Below, one piece after another: positions 10,593 through 21,776 of a DNA stretch of 64,000 nucleotides. The position numbers and the translations under genes were made by a program. The notes beneath the pieces are model-generated. The model did no database searches. It was not told where the DNA came from and saw only the letters and a list, made by a program, of their open reading frames with translations. Source of the stretch: Prorocentrum cordatum (taxonomy: Eukaryota > Sar > Dinophyceae > Prorocentrales > Prorocentraceae); the NCBI GenBank assembly GCA_963575745.1, contig CAUYUJ010015294.1, positions 415,001 through 479,000 on the forward strand, given 5' to 3'. How positions within the stretch are numbered: the stretch's first letter is position 1; each line of letters begins with the position of its first letter.

Positions 10593-12175
10593 CTAGCCCT
10601 CCTGGAAGTCCCTGGAGTGAAATCGATGCCGAGGTTAACCGTGGTTTCCCTGTGGGGCCCAACGAGATCTCCAAAGACTTGGGAGAGCCTACTAGAAATG
10701 TACTTAGAAGACGAGACCATGGCTGTCTTGTCCAAAGAAATCTGGGCGCGCATCATAACAGTGATGGCGTGCTGCAGGGTGGTAGCTCCGTCCTGCAGGC
10801 TGGTGACTATCTGTTCGGCCGTGCCGACAGCTTTGAGGCCAGAATCGTCGATGTAGACATCAAGGGTGGTGCACGGACCCAGGGCCACAGAGTCGAAAGA
10901 TTCAAGCCCAAAAACCCTGATCATCGTCGTAGCGATCGAGCAACCCGCAATCACACCGTGATCTCCAAACACTGGGGGAGCCAGGACCCCGCACAAAACC
11001 ATAAAACGAGCCGATCGATATCCAGCCAGACAGACCGCCATCAGCACAGGAGGAAAATTAAGCCTCTGGCCGCGCGACTCCAGCAGGGCCAAAGGAATCT
11101 GCTCGTAGTATTTCAGCATATCGTAAAACATAGCACCTGCATGCTGGCCTGAAGACGTGCTGCGCTCGGCCGAGACCGACTGGCGCCAGACCACGTCCGA
11201 TGGCGACCTATGCTTCCCCGCGGCCCAGTAGGGCCTGTCGTTGGCTTCCCCCCAGACCACAGCATAGGGCCTCCGAATGCGGCCCCAGATGCGAAAGGGG
11301 CTCGAAAAAAAACTCCGATGGGGCGGAACCCAGGGACCGACTTCGGGATCATGGCCATGATCAAGGCCCGAAGTTGTCGGGGAAGCATGCCAGCCGACTC
11401 GACGATCACGAAAATCCTCCCTAGGCACACCAGGGCCGCGTCGGAGAGAAACTGATAGTGCCGAAGGTGGAAGCCGTCCAAGCCGACAGCCGAGCGCCTC
11501 GAGTAGGACCGCGAGGCCGTGCGAAACTCGTCCACTGTGATCTGCGGCAGTGGCTCGAGCTTGCAACACCGAAGCCGAGGGGGGGGTATCCACAGCCCGC
11601 CACAGCTTGCCAAATCTGTCACTCTCTTGCTTCAAGAGGGCCTGAGGGTCGCTAACCAGGGCTCCAAACCGACTCAAAGTGGAGGTGGGCCTCCAGGCCG
11701 CGGGGCCCTTGGAAACCTGGTGGGCCCGACGGGCGCCCTGGTTTATCCCGTCCAGGAGCCAGGAGGCCCAATCGGACCTGGCGATCTTGGAAAACTCCTC
11801 GGAACAATTCTTGTTGGCCTCTTGAAGCTGGGTATGAACGTCGCCCAGGCAGGCCTTGCACTCGTCGGGGTCCGCGCCCCACAGGCAGGCCACAGAGGAA
11901 GCGGCGGTGTACGCAGCGGCGTAGCTACCTTGGTGTTCCGCCACAAAAGCAGGGGGCGAAGCCAGGGCAGCCTGCACCTTAGCGAAATCCGAGGGATGCT
12001 TGTCGGGGCCCGACAGCACCAGACGATAAAATCTTAAGAAGTTGGACCAAAGCCATTTCATGCTGTGGAGCACGGGGTAACGGACCGAGCCGTGGTCGCG
12101 ACCCAGGACGGGCTTCCACCACATCTCAACTCCTTTGCCCCGTGCCCCATAGTATGGGATGGTCGTGTCCATCAC
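10590..12175 (-). pseudogene. LINE reverse transcriptase domain
   Basis: All RT landmarks are present across three frame segments: GLDGFHLRHYQFLS and MIPKSVPGFRPIG (middle frame, about 11310-11580), the motif A Asp in YDMLKYYEQI, motif B in GCSIATTMIRVF and motif C YIDD, followed by VNLGIDF. The frame jumps at the G run near 11580 and returns at the A8 run at 11305-11312. An in-frame TAG at 12217-12215 separates this part from the linker that follows the endonuclease. The catalytic Asp residues are intact. Confidence 0.8.
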
Positions 12176-12362
12176 ATTACACAGTTCTCGTTCGGCCGTG
12201 TTGGCCCATTGCTTCTAGGCAGCAGCGAGAAGAGAGTCCAACACGTCAACATCCCCCCTCTGGGCCCTAACCAGGGCCTTGTCCAAAAGGGCCGAGCATT
12301 TACCGTAACACGGGGGCTCGGGCGAAGGACCGATCGGGGCATCCACAGCGATCGGGGGGGGG

Positions 12363-13141
12363 CTTGCGAAACGAGAGGACGTGAAGATTGGCAATTCCGA
12401 CGTGGAATTGGATCCGAACGGGCAGGAGGGGGTGGAACGTGCTCCCATCAAAATTCTTAGAGACTGAGCTGACGGCCTTCGCGAGGCCGCCCGACAGAAC
12501 GAAGAAGTCGTAGCACTTGGGATCGCCAGTGCCATAACACGTGGGCCCGTCCGCCGCCACCAACTGGCCCCTGAGTTTGTGAACGAACTCGCTCTCGTGG
12601 AGCGTGGGCGGCTCGAGATTGAAGTCGCCGCCCATCAGGAAGGACATCCCAGAGGTCGAAAAATGAGCACCGAGGGCCCCAAGGATGTCGAGGTTCGCTT
12701 CGCTGAGCCCTTCAGAGTCCCGAAGGTAAAGAGAGGAGAGGAGGATGGCCTGGCCCCCTGGGGGGTGGACAACTCCAACCACGGCCCTGTGGGGCCAAAG
12801 CTCAGCAGAGCCCATACTATGCAAGCCTAGCCAGCTACGGGCCAGGATGGCAACACCACAAGAGGGGCCTCCCCCCTCTCCAAGGGTTCCTGTGGGACCC
12901 AGAGGGATTTCCAGCCGTGCCTGAAACAAAAAGCTGATGCCACTTCGATGGCGTCCCCAGCCTGGAGCTTGTGCTCCTGGACGAGGAGAACGTGGGCCGA
13001 GCACCTGGGAAGCCAGTCTCTCACCGACGACCAAGCGTTGCCGTTGACAGTTTCCACGGCCAGGGAAAATTCTTCCGAGGGGGGGGGCACCGGGGACTGC
13101 TGGGCAGCCACGAGCGTCAGCTCCAAGATTCTCCCAAGCAT
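12363..13141 (-). pseudogene. LINE endonuclease (EEP/APE family), split by a frameshift
   Basis: The start of the fold reads SLAVETVNGNAW...VLLVQEHKL, the N-terminal strand and the catalytic Glu of exonuclease-endonuclease-phosphatase nucleases. At the C6 run at 12871-12876 the frame changes and continues with GVAILARSWLGL, the GGDFN motif and YDFFVLSGGLA. The C-terminal SDH-type motif is degenerate (around THVLS/FHPLLPV). The enzyme would nick target DNA for target-primed reverse transcription. A second shift at the G9 run at 12354-12362 leads into the linker before the RT. Either a decayed copy or sequencing indels explains the breaks. Confidence 0.7.
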
Positions 13142-13401
13142 CTCGCCGTGCAGCCAGGGGAGTACGATGCGTCCCCTGAATTAACATCGTGTCACCGCTC
13201 GCATGAACTGGCAACATTACACGGGCAAGATTCTTCACGGACGGATTGGAGCAACCGTGCGGCGGGGCCGCCGAGACCGACGGCACCGAGCCACAACGAG
13301 GATTACGTGAACTGGGGCCGTACAGAGAGGGGCCAGGCGCGCAGCAGAGCTTGACCCTCTCAAGAATGGCCGAAAATATCTCCGATTCGATGCCCCCCGC
13401 T

Positions 13402-14733
13402 TCACATCGAGACGTCAAGCGGGGGGCCGCCTTTGCCAGACACCTTGTTGGCTGCCAGAGCGCGCGCTGCCTCGCGCATCTTGGCCAGGTCAGGCGGTGG
13501 GGGTGATGCCGAAGATCCACTAGCAGCCTGACCAGTGCCTGCTGTAGATCCCGTAGACGGAGCCGAAGGAGCCGAAGTCGGAGCTGGCTGAGCTGCTGGT
13601 TCAGCTTGGGCTGCCTGTCCAGGAGCGGGAGCGCCGTCAGCAGTTTGCCCTTGCCCATCAGCTTCAGCAACATGAGCTCCGTCCTCACCTCGACGACGCT
13701 TGGCCTTGAGGCGCTGGGGATGCTCCACGTGCGCCGCCTTGGCTGCCTGCTCCGACTCCATCGCCTTGGCGAACAGGTCCTTGGCCATGGTGTTGAAACC
13801 GCTGACCAGCTGCTCCTTCCGCCTGTTGACCTCCGCAATGTCCGACTCCTCGAGCGTACCGACCTCGGGGTCGATGTCCAGCAGGTCGCCGACGTCCAGC
13901 TCGAAGGCGTCGATCTTGCCTGCCAGGAGCTCGGAGAGCGACACGACTGGTTTGCTGGCGTCGGGGTGCTGCTTGCGCAGCGAGTGTACCTTCTCCGTGA
14001 GCTCGTCGTGCTTGGCGTCCAGGCCGTCCATCTCCTTGTTGATCTGGACGATGAGGGACTCCTGAGCGACGACTTTGAGGCGAAGCTTCTCGAGATTGCC
14101 GAACTCCCAAGACAACTTCTTCCCCAGTTTGAGTCGCTCGCGCTGGCAACGTGCGAGCTGTTCTTCAAAAGACTCCTCAGCCTTAGGCGGCTTCTTGAGC
14201 GCAGTCAGCTGTACTTGGTAGCGGTTGGCCTCCGTCGTGTTGCCCACTTTGCGGAAAAGCTCGACGAAGGTCTCCAGCTCTTGAACCGACAGCTGGGTGA
14301 CGTTGGGAAGAGGGCCAGGCTGGACCACTCCTCCTTGCGGACCTGGGACCAGGGCGGGGGTGTAGAAGTAGCCAGGTGGTGTCCACACAGCGCCTCCGTG
14401 CCCCTTGCCCTTGCCCTTGGACGGCTTACCTCCGCCCTTGTGCACGCCCTTGCCGTTGCCGCCGCCCTGGAAGCCTTGAAACTGCAGCCCTGGCGAGAGA
14501 GCGGGAAGCAGGCCTCCAACAGCAGCGTTCTGAGCCCAAACACCAGCAGGAGGAGAGGGCTCAGCCACCTTCGGGGCGTTCCAGGCCGTGCCGCAGTGCT
14601 TGCAGACGTGGCTCGCCATCTTGTTCTTTGCGCAACCGCACGAGCTGCACTTCCATGTATTGCTTCGCTGGAACGGTGGACCTTGGCGCCATGGGGAGTC
14701 TGCGAAGGCATCTCCCGCGGGCCCTGGGCTCAT
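13402..14733 (-). CDS. LINE ORF1 protein with zinc motif and coiled coil
   Basis: About 443 residues from a plausible Met; the frame stays open further upstream into the (TCC)n tract. Near the N-terminus is W-K-C-x2-C-x11-C-x2-C, a small zinc ribbon reminiscent of RanBP2-type fingers. A Gly/Lys-rich linker follows, then a charged heptad-like stretch (LEKLRLKVVAQESL, LDAKHDELTEKVHSLRKQ) that should form a coiled coil, then Ala/Pro-rich sequence. ORF1 proteins of LINEs commonly bind RNA and trimerise through coiled coils; that role is inferred here. It ends about 260 bp before the endonuclease domain. Confidence 0.65.
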   Translation of the reverse strand: MSPGPAGDAFADSPWRQGPPFQRSNTWKCSSCGCAKNKMASHVCKHCGTAWNAPKVAEPSPPAGVWAQNAAVGGLLPALSPGLQFQGFQGGGNGKGVHKGGGKPSKGKGKGHGGAVWTPPGYFYTPALVPGPQGGVVQPGPLPNVTQLSVQELETFVELFRKVGNTTEANRYQVQLTALKKPPKAEESFEEQLARCQRERLKLGKKLSWEFGNLEKLRLKVVAQESLIVQINKEMDGLDAKHDELTEKVHSLRKQHPDASKPVVSLSELLAGKIDAFELDVGDLLDIDPEVGTLEESDIAEVNRRKEQLVSGFNTMAKDLFAKAMESEQAAKAAHVEHPQRLKAKRRRGEDGAHVAEADGQGQTADGAPAPGQAAQAEPAAQPAPTSAPSAPSTGSTAGTGQAASGSSASPPPPDLAKMREAARALAANKVSGKGGPPLDVSM

Positions 14734-14880
14734 CCGCGGCCGAGCGATGGAGGGGATGTGGCCCCTCGGCCTGAGTGAAAAGCTGAGGATCGATTGCCGT
14801 GAAGCCAGAGGCCCGCAACAGCAATGCCGTTCTGAAATACGCGGTTGCAAGTCCAGGCACAACACCTGGGCCAGAACGGC

Positions 14881-14993
14881 TAGGAGGAGGAGTGGGAGCG
14901 GGAGGAGGAGGAGATGGAGGAGGAGGAGGAGGAGGAGGAGGAGGAGGAGGAGGAGGAGGAGGAGGAGGAGGAGGAGGAGGAGGAGGAGGAGGA
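14881..14993 (+). repeat. (GGA)n microsatellite at the 5' end of the LINE
   Basis: About 110 bp of GGA units directly upstream, in the coding sense, of LINE ORF1. Together with 8321-8515 it brackets the element. Confidence 0.85.
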
Positions 14994-15407
14994 ACGAAGG
15001 CCGCAGCGGCCTGGGCGGACGGCGGGTCCCCCCCCTGCGGGGAGCTCCTGCACCTCCTCGCCTGCCAGGCAGCCGATCGGGCCATCCTGGCGGCCACTCC
15101 AGCTCGAGGAGAGAGAAGGATTAGGGGAACGAAGAATGGCATAAACATAACAACTCGGAGGTCCGCGCGGATTTCTCGGATCGGCTCTGTATGTTTGTCA
15201 TGTTTCGTTCCCCTAGGGATGGATTCATGGGGGAGGCGAGACGGGGAAGGTGCAAGCCAAGCGCGTCCGCGCTACGTCCAGCAACCCGATACCCATCGCA
15301 TCCGTCCAACTCCACTGCGCCGAATCCACTGTCCGCCGAATGGGGGGATGTCCTGGGGGTGCTAGAAGACATTGGTCCCCGGTCTAATGTGCACCGAGGG
15401 GGGAAAG

Positions 15408-15508
15408 GAGGAAGAGGAGGAGGAGGAGGAGGAGGAGGAGGAGGAGGAGGAGGAGGAGAAAGAGGAGGAGAAGGAGGAGGAGGAGGAGGAGGCGGAGGAG
15501 AAGGATGA
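15408..15508 (+). repeat. (GGA)n microsatellite
   Basis: A third GGA tract about 410 bp beyond the LINE. The sequence between (14994-15407) has no gene I can support. Confidence 0.8.
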
Positions 15509-15715
15509 GGATGAGGAGGGACATGTGTTCCACGCTGGGGCCCCGCCTGTTTGCCGCCGCACCACCAATGCCTCCATGCTTATCTCTCCTTTGACATACT
15601 TGAACCACATATGTTCAAACCTCTTCCAGCAACGCTACCGTACTTTTCGGATTCAATAATTACCCCAGTGCGACCCTACCTAGAAGTTGGAGCCCCTAGG
15701 AAAGCAGCATTAGTT

Positions 15716-16316
15716 GCTATACTATGCTATGCTATGCTATGCTGCGTTATGCTATGCTATGCTATGCTAGGCTATGCTATGCTGCGCTATGCTATGCTAT
15801 GCTATGCTAAGCTATGTTATGTCATGCTGCGCTGTGCTATGCTATGCTATGCTATGCTTGGATGTGCTATGCTATGCAGTGCTATGCTAATGCAGCGCTG
15901 CGCTATGCTAAGCTAAGCTAACCCTCTAGACAGAGCCTAGGTAGGGAATTACGCTGTGCATTGCTTTGCCTTTCCTTTGCTTTGCTTTTGCTTTTGCTCT
16001 GCTTTGCTTTGCGTTGTTTGTGCTTTGCTTTGCTGTCGCTGCTGTTGCTTTGCCTTTGCTTTGCTGCTATGCTATGCTATGCTCTGCTCTGCTCTGCTCT
16101 GCTATGTTATGCTGCGCTGTGCTATTATGTGCTGTGCTGCGCTATGCTATGCTATGCTGCGCTATGCTATGCTATGCTGGGCTCTGTTATGCTAAAGCTC
16201 AGCGAAGCTAAGATAAAGGTAAGCTAAGCTATGATAAACCTGAGTTAAACTGAAGCTAAGCTAAGCTAAGATGAAATAAGCTAAGCTAAGATGAGATAAG
16301 CAACGCTAAGCTAAGG
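15716..16316 (+). repeat. Pentanucleotide array GCTNN in four blocks
   Basis: Blocks of different pentamers follow one another: (TATGC)n about 15716-15900, (TTTGC)n about 15958-16065, (TATGC)n about 16066-16195 and (TAAGC)n about 16196-16316. A ~31-bp string containing CAGAGCCTAGGTAGGGAATT lies at 15921-15951 and again at 16407-16438, so the second half is framed by direct repeats. Frames through it give low-complexity Leu/Cys/Ala peptides. Confidence 0.9.
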
Positions 16317-16439
16317 GGACGTAACTGGGGGAACCGCGGGGCGGATACTGGGGGAACCGCCCGGGGCGCTTTCCACTGCCCGGCCCCTTTAAGAAAGAGA
16401 GTAAGAACCCTTCTAGGCAGAGCCTAGGTAGGGAATTAA

Positions 16440-17020
16440 GTTTGGATTCGCCCTTCCAGGCGGGGTTTCTTTTCGGGGGAAAAGGAGGAAAGCTCAGGGA
16501 CATGACAGCGCGACGAGAACTGGTGACCCTTGGAAGGGCAATTGACGGACAAAGCTTCGATCCATGCGTGATACAACCCGCAATGATCAGGCAGACAAGT
16601 GGGGGGCAGGGGGAGTAGAAGGAAAGAGGGGAGGCAGAACATAGGAAACAACGTAGCGGCAACGCCGAATACATAATCATAACCAGACATGCAGCACGGG
16701 GCTACGGCGTGGCTCTGTTCTGGACAAAAGAAACAATACACATACCTGGAAACGTGGCCAACGCTGGAGCGGGGACGCCGCCTTGAGGGACCGAGCACGT
16801 CCCGACTGAAACAAACACACGTGACAGCTACGTGCTCAAATCCTGCGTGAAAAAAGTGCAGGAGAGGCGGATGACACACGCGAATATGCATTGACACAGG
16901 GATTTGCCCGAACCCTCCTGCGTTGGCCGTCACGACATCCTCCTTCTCCTCCCGCCTCCTTCCTCCTTTCGTCCCTCCTCCTCTTCCCTGTTGGCCTCTT
17001 CCTGCCTGCCAGCTGGTCTC
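16440..17020. other. No gene recognised
   Basis: Mixed-composition sequence. A minus-strand open frame here has a hydrophobic, Cys-rich stretch (around LFPMFCLPSFLLLPLP) but no motif, start context or relative that I can name. Confidence 0.3.
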
Positions 17021-18205
17021 TTACCTCGCCGTACAAGGTTACCTCGCCATCCCTCAAGGGGTGCTAAATGCGAAAGTGTTGCCACCTTCGGAAGTTGCTG
17101 GGGGGGGGGGCTAGCGGAGTGACGCCATACGCGGACTCAGAATAGATCCCGCCATCCATGGGGACTGCGATATGCGAAACTATCGCCACGTTAGAAGATT
17201 GCAGCGGGATCCAGCGGAGCGGGGCTCCGCCGCCGATTCAAAGTCGGCCTCGGCATCCGTGGGGGGGCTGTGAAATGCGAAGCGGTCGCCATTTTCGAAG
17301 TCTCGTGGGGGTTCGGCGGAATGAGACCCCGCCGCCGATTCGGATTAGACCTCCCCGTCCCGTGGGGGGCGGGGCGGCGAAATGTGAGACTGCTGCCCTT
17401 TGTGAAAGCTGCGGTTGGGTCCAGCACAATGAGGCCCGCCGCAACTTCAGATTCGATTTCGCCATCCTGGGGGGGGATGCCATATGTGGCAACGCCGCTA
17501 TTTTCGAGGGCTGTCGGGGGGTCCAGCGGACTGGCGTCATTTGCAGATTCAGATTCGACCTCGCCATCATTTGGGGCGGTGAACAGCGAAACTGTCGCCA
17601 CTTTCGAGGGATGTTCGGGGCCCCGGCGGAATGATGCCATACGCGAAGTGGCACTCGACCCCGCCATCCCTGGGGGGGGGTGCGAACTGCGACGCTGGCG
17701 CCTCTTTCGAGGGGCGCTGGGGGATCCGACAGGGAGGCGTGATGCGCACGTGTACATTCGACCTCGTCACCCCTCAGGGGGTGCTAATTGCGAAAGTGTT
17801 GCCACCTTCGTCGGCGACGGGGGGGGGTCCATCGGAGTGGCGTCAAACGCATTCCATATTCGACCTCGCCATCCCTGGGGGCTTGCGAACTGTGAAACTG
17901 TCGCCACTTTCGAAAACCGCTGGGAAGTGGGGGGGGGGGGGGGGCGGACTGACGCCACACGTAGATTCAGACTCGACCTCGCCATCCATGGAAGGCTGCG
18001 AACTGCGAAGTTCTCGCCACTTTCGAGGGCTGCTGGGGGGGATCCGACGGAGTGGTGCCACGCGCAGGTGCACATTCGACCTTGCAATCCCTGCGGTAGG
18101 AGGGACTGCGGCGCTGTCGCCATTGTCGAAAGCTGATGTGGGGGTCAGCGGAATGGCCGTATACGCACATCCATATTCGTCCTCGCCATCCCTGCGGGCG
18201 TCTAG
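17020..18205 (+). repeat. Diverged ~105-bp tandem repeat, about 11 copies
   Basis: The block CTCGCCATCC(C/A)TGGGG followed by GCGAAACTGTCGCCACTTTCGA recurs at roughly 17042, 17149, 17253, 17351, 17457, 17561, 17656, 17762, 17866, 17978, 18079 and 18182, that is every 100-112 bp. G-runs of 7-12 follow GCTG in most copies. The period is near 35 codons, so several long frames stay open; I take these as satellite, not protein. From 18206 to 19075 I see no gene. Confidence 0.8.
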
Positions 18206-19210
18206 CTCCCACATTCAAGCGCGGAGGAAGCAAGCGGAAACGCTCACGGGCGAGCTCGGCCTCGCTCGCTTCTCGCACTGGCTACGTACAGCTGGTCCTG
18301 TGAAGCGCAAGGGCGACGTGGCGCGGGCCGCGCTGCTTGTCCAGCGTGCCGCTGGACAATGCTCGCCACTCTCCTTCCTCATCCTGCCTCTTTCGTTGTC
18401 GTCCTCTTCCTCCCTCCGCCGTCTCACCGTTGCTGCTATCGCGTTAACTGTTCGGCTCCTCTTCCGTCCTTCTCGCGCCCCTCGTTCCCACCCCGATCTC
18501 CTTTTCGAGCCTAGGGCCCCAGCTCTCGTCCTTCTGTTGCTGCCCTGTGAGTCGTGCGGCGCGCGTGCTTCCCATATAGCTTGCACCACCAATGCCACAT
18601 CCTGTGTTGTCATCCGCCAATCTATTTTGGATCAACTTCTGTCGCCACATAATGCGACTGGGTTGGGTACGTCGCAAGGAAACATTATATCAAGGCAGGC
18701 TGCCCCCCGTCCAAATAGGAACTGATCCCTCCGGCCGAAAGGAACTGATCTCGACCGTCGTGCAGTCTGGGGGGCCGTCCGCTGACGAGCTGGTCGCTTC
18801 GTGCGCTCCGACGGCCAGGGCTTGCCCGAGCGGGCCGAGCGGTCGGCTGTGATCTCCACCACTTGGCGGAAGATCCAGCGCGGCTTGGCATTCGGCAACT
18901 CCGAGATGCTTCTACTGGAAGGGCCGCGCAAAGGCTCTGGTCGGAAACCCTCTTCTACCCAAGGCTGGCGGCAACGAGCTCCAGCCCATCTGGGCGGCAC
19001 ACCCGCAAGGGCACCTGCCCCACAAAAGGACGACGCGGCAGTTCGCCCCTGCCCACCCACGTATCGACGACCATCAGCACGACCGCCACCACGACCACCA
19101 CCACGACGACCACGACCAACGCCACGACGACCACTCCCACGTGCACCGCGCCTACCCTGTCGGCGTCGAAAGGACCTTTCACACGGCTGCCTTTGAATAT
19201 TCCCGGAAAG

Positions 19211-19290
19211 GGCGTGGGCCCAGGGTTCTCTTTTAGTGTGGTAAACCTGTCCTCGGTGCCTCAACTGAGGTGGGCCGGCGGATTCTTTCC
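19211..19290 (+). repeat. Dispersed ~75-bp repeat, copy 1
   Basis: GGGTTCTCTTTTAGTG, a GTAA/GGTTA block and GAGGTGGGCCGGCG occur here and again at 20221-20285 in the same orientation and order. Confidence 0.6.
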
Positions 19291-19399
19291 CTGATGAATA
19301 TCGAGGTCGAGGTGGGCCGGCGGATTAAAATTTGAGCATGTCTCAGGCGAAACGCTTGTTTTTGAAATCCCGATCGATAAATCACAGGGTGCGGGCCAC

Positions 19400-19855
19400 C
19401 TCGGCACGACCACACCCCAGCACGACCACACCCCAGCACGACCACGCCCCAGCACCACCACGCCCCAGCACGACCACACCCCAGCACGACCACACCCCAG
19501 CACGACCACACCCCAGCACGACCACAGCCCAGCACGACCACCCCAGCACGATCACACCCCAGCACGACCCGATCGATAAATCACAGGGTGAGGACCACCC
19601 CAGCACGACCACACCCCAGACACGACCCCACCCCACCACGACCCCACGACCACAGCACGACCACGCCCCAGCACGACCACACACCCAGCACCACCACGAC
19701 CCCAGCACGACCACCCCAGCACGACCACCCCCCACACCCCCCAGCACGACCACACCCAGCACGACCACACCCCAGCACGACCACTCCCCAGCACGACCAC
19801 ACCCCAGCACGACCACACCCCAGCACGACCACACCCCAGTCGCACCCCCGTGGAA
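19400..19855 (+). repeat. 15-bp minisatellite CAGCACGACCACACC
   Basis: About 28 units with small length changes, interrupted near 19568-19600 by a copy of GATCGATAAATCACAGGGTG that also occurs just before the array (19370-19391). A related CACGACC tract is at 19075-19140. Confidence 0.9.
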
Positions 19856-19857
19856 TG

Positions 19858-20035
19858 TTTCGTGGCGTGTCTGGTTGAGTGGTTGCCTGTTCGTGGGGTG
19901 TCTCGTGGAATGTTTCACGGGGTGTCTCGTGGAATGTTTCGTGAGGTGTCTCGTGGAATGTTTCGTGAGGTGTGTCGTGGGATGTTTCGCGGGGTGTCTC
20001 GTGGGATGTTTCGTGAGGTGTCGCCCAATTTGGTA
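19858..20035 (+). repeat. 24-bp minisatellite around TCGTGGAATGTTTCGTGAGG
   Basis: Seven or so units of the form GTGTCTCGTGGAATGTTTCG directly follow the 15-bp array. Confidence 0.75.
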
Positions 20036-20220
20036 TCGTGAAAACGTGACCATGCTGCACATGTCTATATCCCTTTCCGGGTTCGTGGGTCCATAATGTT
20101 TTTTGATTCGATTCTGGCAGAACTTGCTTGCATGGAGGGTTGGGAGGGTCCCTGGCGGGCCCCTAAAAAAAATGAGATCACGCAGGCCGAAAATATTTAG
20201 CACGGTTTTTCCCGCAAAAG

Positions 20221-20285
20221 GCTCCGGCCCTGGGTTCTCTTTTAGTGGGTTACCCCTGGAATCCACTTGAGGTGGGCCGGCGAAT
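20221..20285 (+). repeat. Dispersed ~75-bp repeat, copy 2
   Basis: Second copy of the block at 19211-19290. Confidence 0.6.
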
Positions 20286-20334
20286 TTCTTCAGCGAGAAA
20301 ATAACGAGGAGAGGGTGGGCCGTCGAATCATTTT

Positions 20335-21200
20335 TTGAGGATGTTCCGAGCGAAACGCTTGTTGTGCAGAAATTGTTGAGGATGTCTCGAGCGAAACGCT
20401 TGTTTTGTGTCATGGATTGTCCTCTCCTGGGGACTAGAATTCAGAGGATCTCTCAAGTGAAATGCTTGTTTTCACGTGCCCATGTCTTGAGGATGTCTCA
20501 AGCGAGACGCTTGGTTTCACGCGTCCAGGTTGCCCAGGCAGATGTCTAGCATGAAGGTGTGTTGATGATGTCTCGAGCGAGACGCTTGTTTTCACGCGTC
20601 CAGGTCGACCAGGCGGATGTCTAGCATGAGGATGTGCTGAGGAAGTCTCGATCGAAACGCTTGTTTCAACGTGTCCAGGTTGCCCAGGCAGATGTCGAGC
20701 ATGAGGATATGTTGAGAATGTTTTGAGCGAAACGCTTGTTTTCACGTGTCCAGGTCGCCCAGACGTGTCCAGGTCGCCCAGGCGGATGTCATGAGCAGGT
20801 GTTGAGAACGTCTCGAGCGAAACGCTTGGTTTCACGTGCCCAGGTCACCCAGGCGAACGTCTGACATGAAGATGTGTTGAGGATGTCTCGAGCGGACCAC
20901 TTGTTTTCACGTGTCCAGGTCGCCCAGGCGGATGTCTAGCATGAGGATGTGTTGAGCGAAACGCTTGTTTTCACGTGCCCAGGTCACCCAAGCGAACGTC
21001 TGACATGAAGATGTGTTGAGAATGTCTCGAGCGGACCACTTGTTTTCACGTGTCCGGTTCGCCCAGGCGGATGTCTAGCAGGATGATGTGTTGAGGATGT
21101 GTTGAACGAAACGCTTGTTTTCACGTGTCCAGGTCGCCCAGGCAGACGTCTAGCATGAGGATTTGGGCAGGACGTCTCGAGCGAAACGCTTGTCCCCCGC
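20335..21200 (+). repeat. ~75-bp tandem repeat with GTCTCGAGCGAAACGCTTG core
   Basis: At least twelve copies of a unit containing GATGTCTCGAGCGAAACGC, TTTTCACGTGTCCAGG, CGCCCAGGCGGATGTC and ATGAGGATGTGTTGA. The core GCGAAACGC appears every 66-87 bp (for example 20505, 20580, 20655, 20731, 20818). A single relative of the core lies upstream at 19336. Confidence 0.85.
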
Positions 21201-21776
21201 ATGTTCCGTAGCGCGTCCCCTTGGCACGTCCCGCGGTGCGTCCCCATGGCGCGTCCCCTGGCACGTCGCCTGGCGCGTCCCTTGGGACGTCCCGCGGCGC
21301 GTCCTCCTGGCATGCCCCCCTGTCAATTGGCTCTGGGGCAGCTACTATGTGCTCAGGCAGCTCGAGCTTCAAGATCCAGATCAGTTCGGTCAGGACTCGG
21401 ATGCAAAGGAGGACTCGATCCACAACGCTATATAGCACAATCGCGGCATGGCACATCGAAATTCAGCACGGCGCCTGGTTTGTCCCGTGGCACGTTCCGG
21501 AACGCGTCCCTTTGGCACGTCCCGCAATGCGTCCCAATGGCGCGTCCCCTGGCACGTCGCCTGGCGCGTCCCTTGGGACGTCCCGCGGCGCGTCCTCCTG
21601 GCATGTCCCCTTGTCAATTAGCTCTGCGGCAGCTACTATGTGCTCAGGCAGCTCGAGCTTCAAGATCCAGATCAGTTCGGCCAGAACTCGGATGCAAAGG
21701 AGGACTCGATCCACGACGCTATAGAGCACAATCGCGGCATGGCACATCGAAATTCAGCACGGCGCAGCACAACACA
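21197..21776 (+). repeat. 290-bp tandem duplication
   Basis: Two copies (21197-21486 and 21487-21776), for example CTCGAGCTTCAAGATCCAG at 21361 and 21651. Each begins with degenerate GGCACGTCCC/GGCGCGTCCC words and ends with TCGAAATTCAGCACGGCGC. Divergence is a few percent by eye. Confidence 0.8.

Larger units (their letters stand above)
8516..14880 (-). mobile_element. LINE-type non-LTR retrotransposon, nearly complete but frame-broken
   Basis: On the minus strand, in order: a zinc-binding coiled-coil ORF1, an EEP/APE-like endonuclease, a reverse transcriptase, a C-terminal CX2C...HX4C finger and an RNase H domain, as in LINEs of the I/R1/Tad group. The 3' end carries six A residues before (TCC)n. 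The 5' side also abuts (TCC)n, as read on the coding strand. Reading frames are broken at several places, most of them at homopolymer runs (12871-12876, 12354-12362, about 11580, 11305-11312, 10589-10593). Insertion into a microsatellite is an inference from the flanks. Confidence 0.85.

Noticed and set aside
13606-14778. 390-codon Leu-rich plus-strand frame
   Set aside because: Antisense shadow of LINE ORF1, whose zinc motif and coiled coil are on the minus strand.
15716-16316. CRISPR-like array
   Set aside because: The repeats are contiguous pentamers without spacers, in a eukaryotic context.
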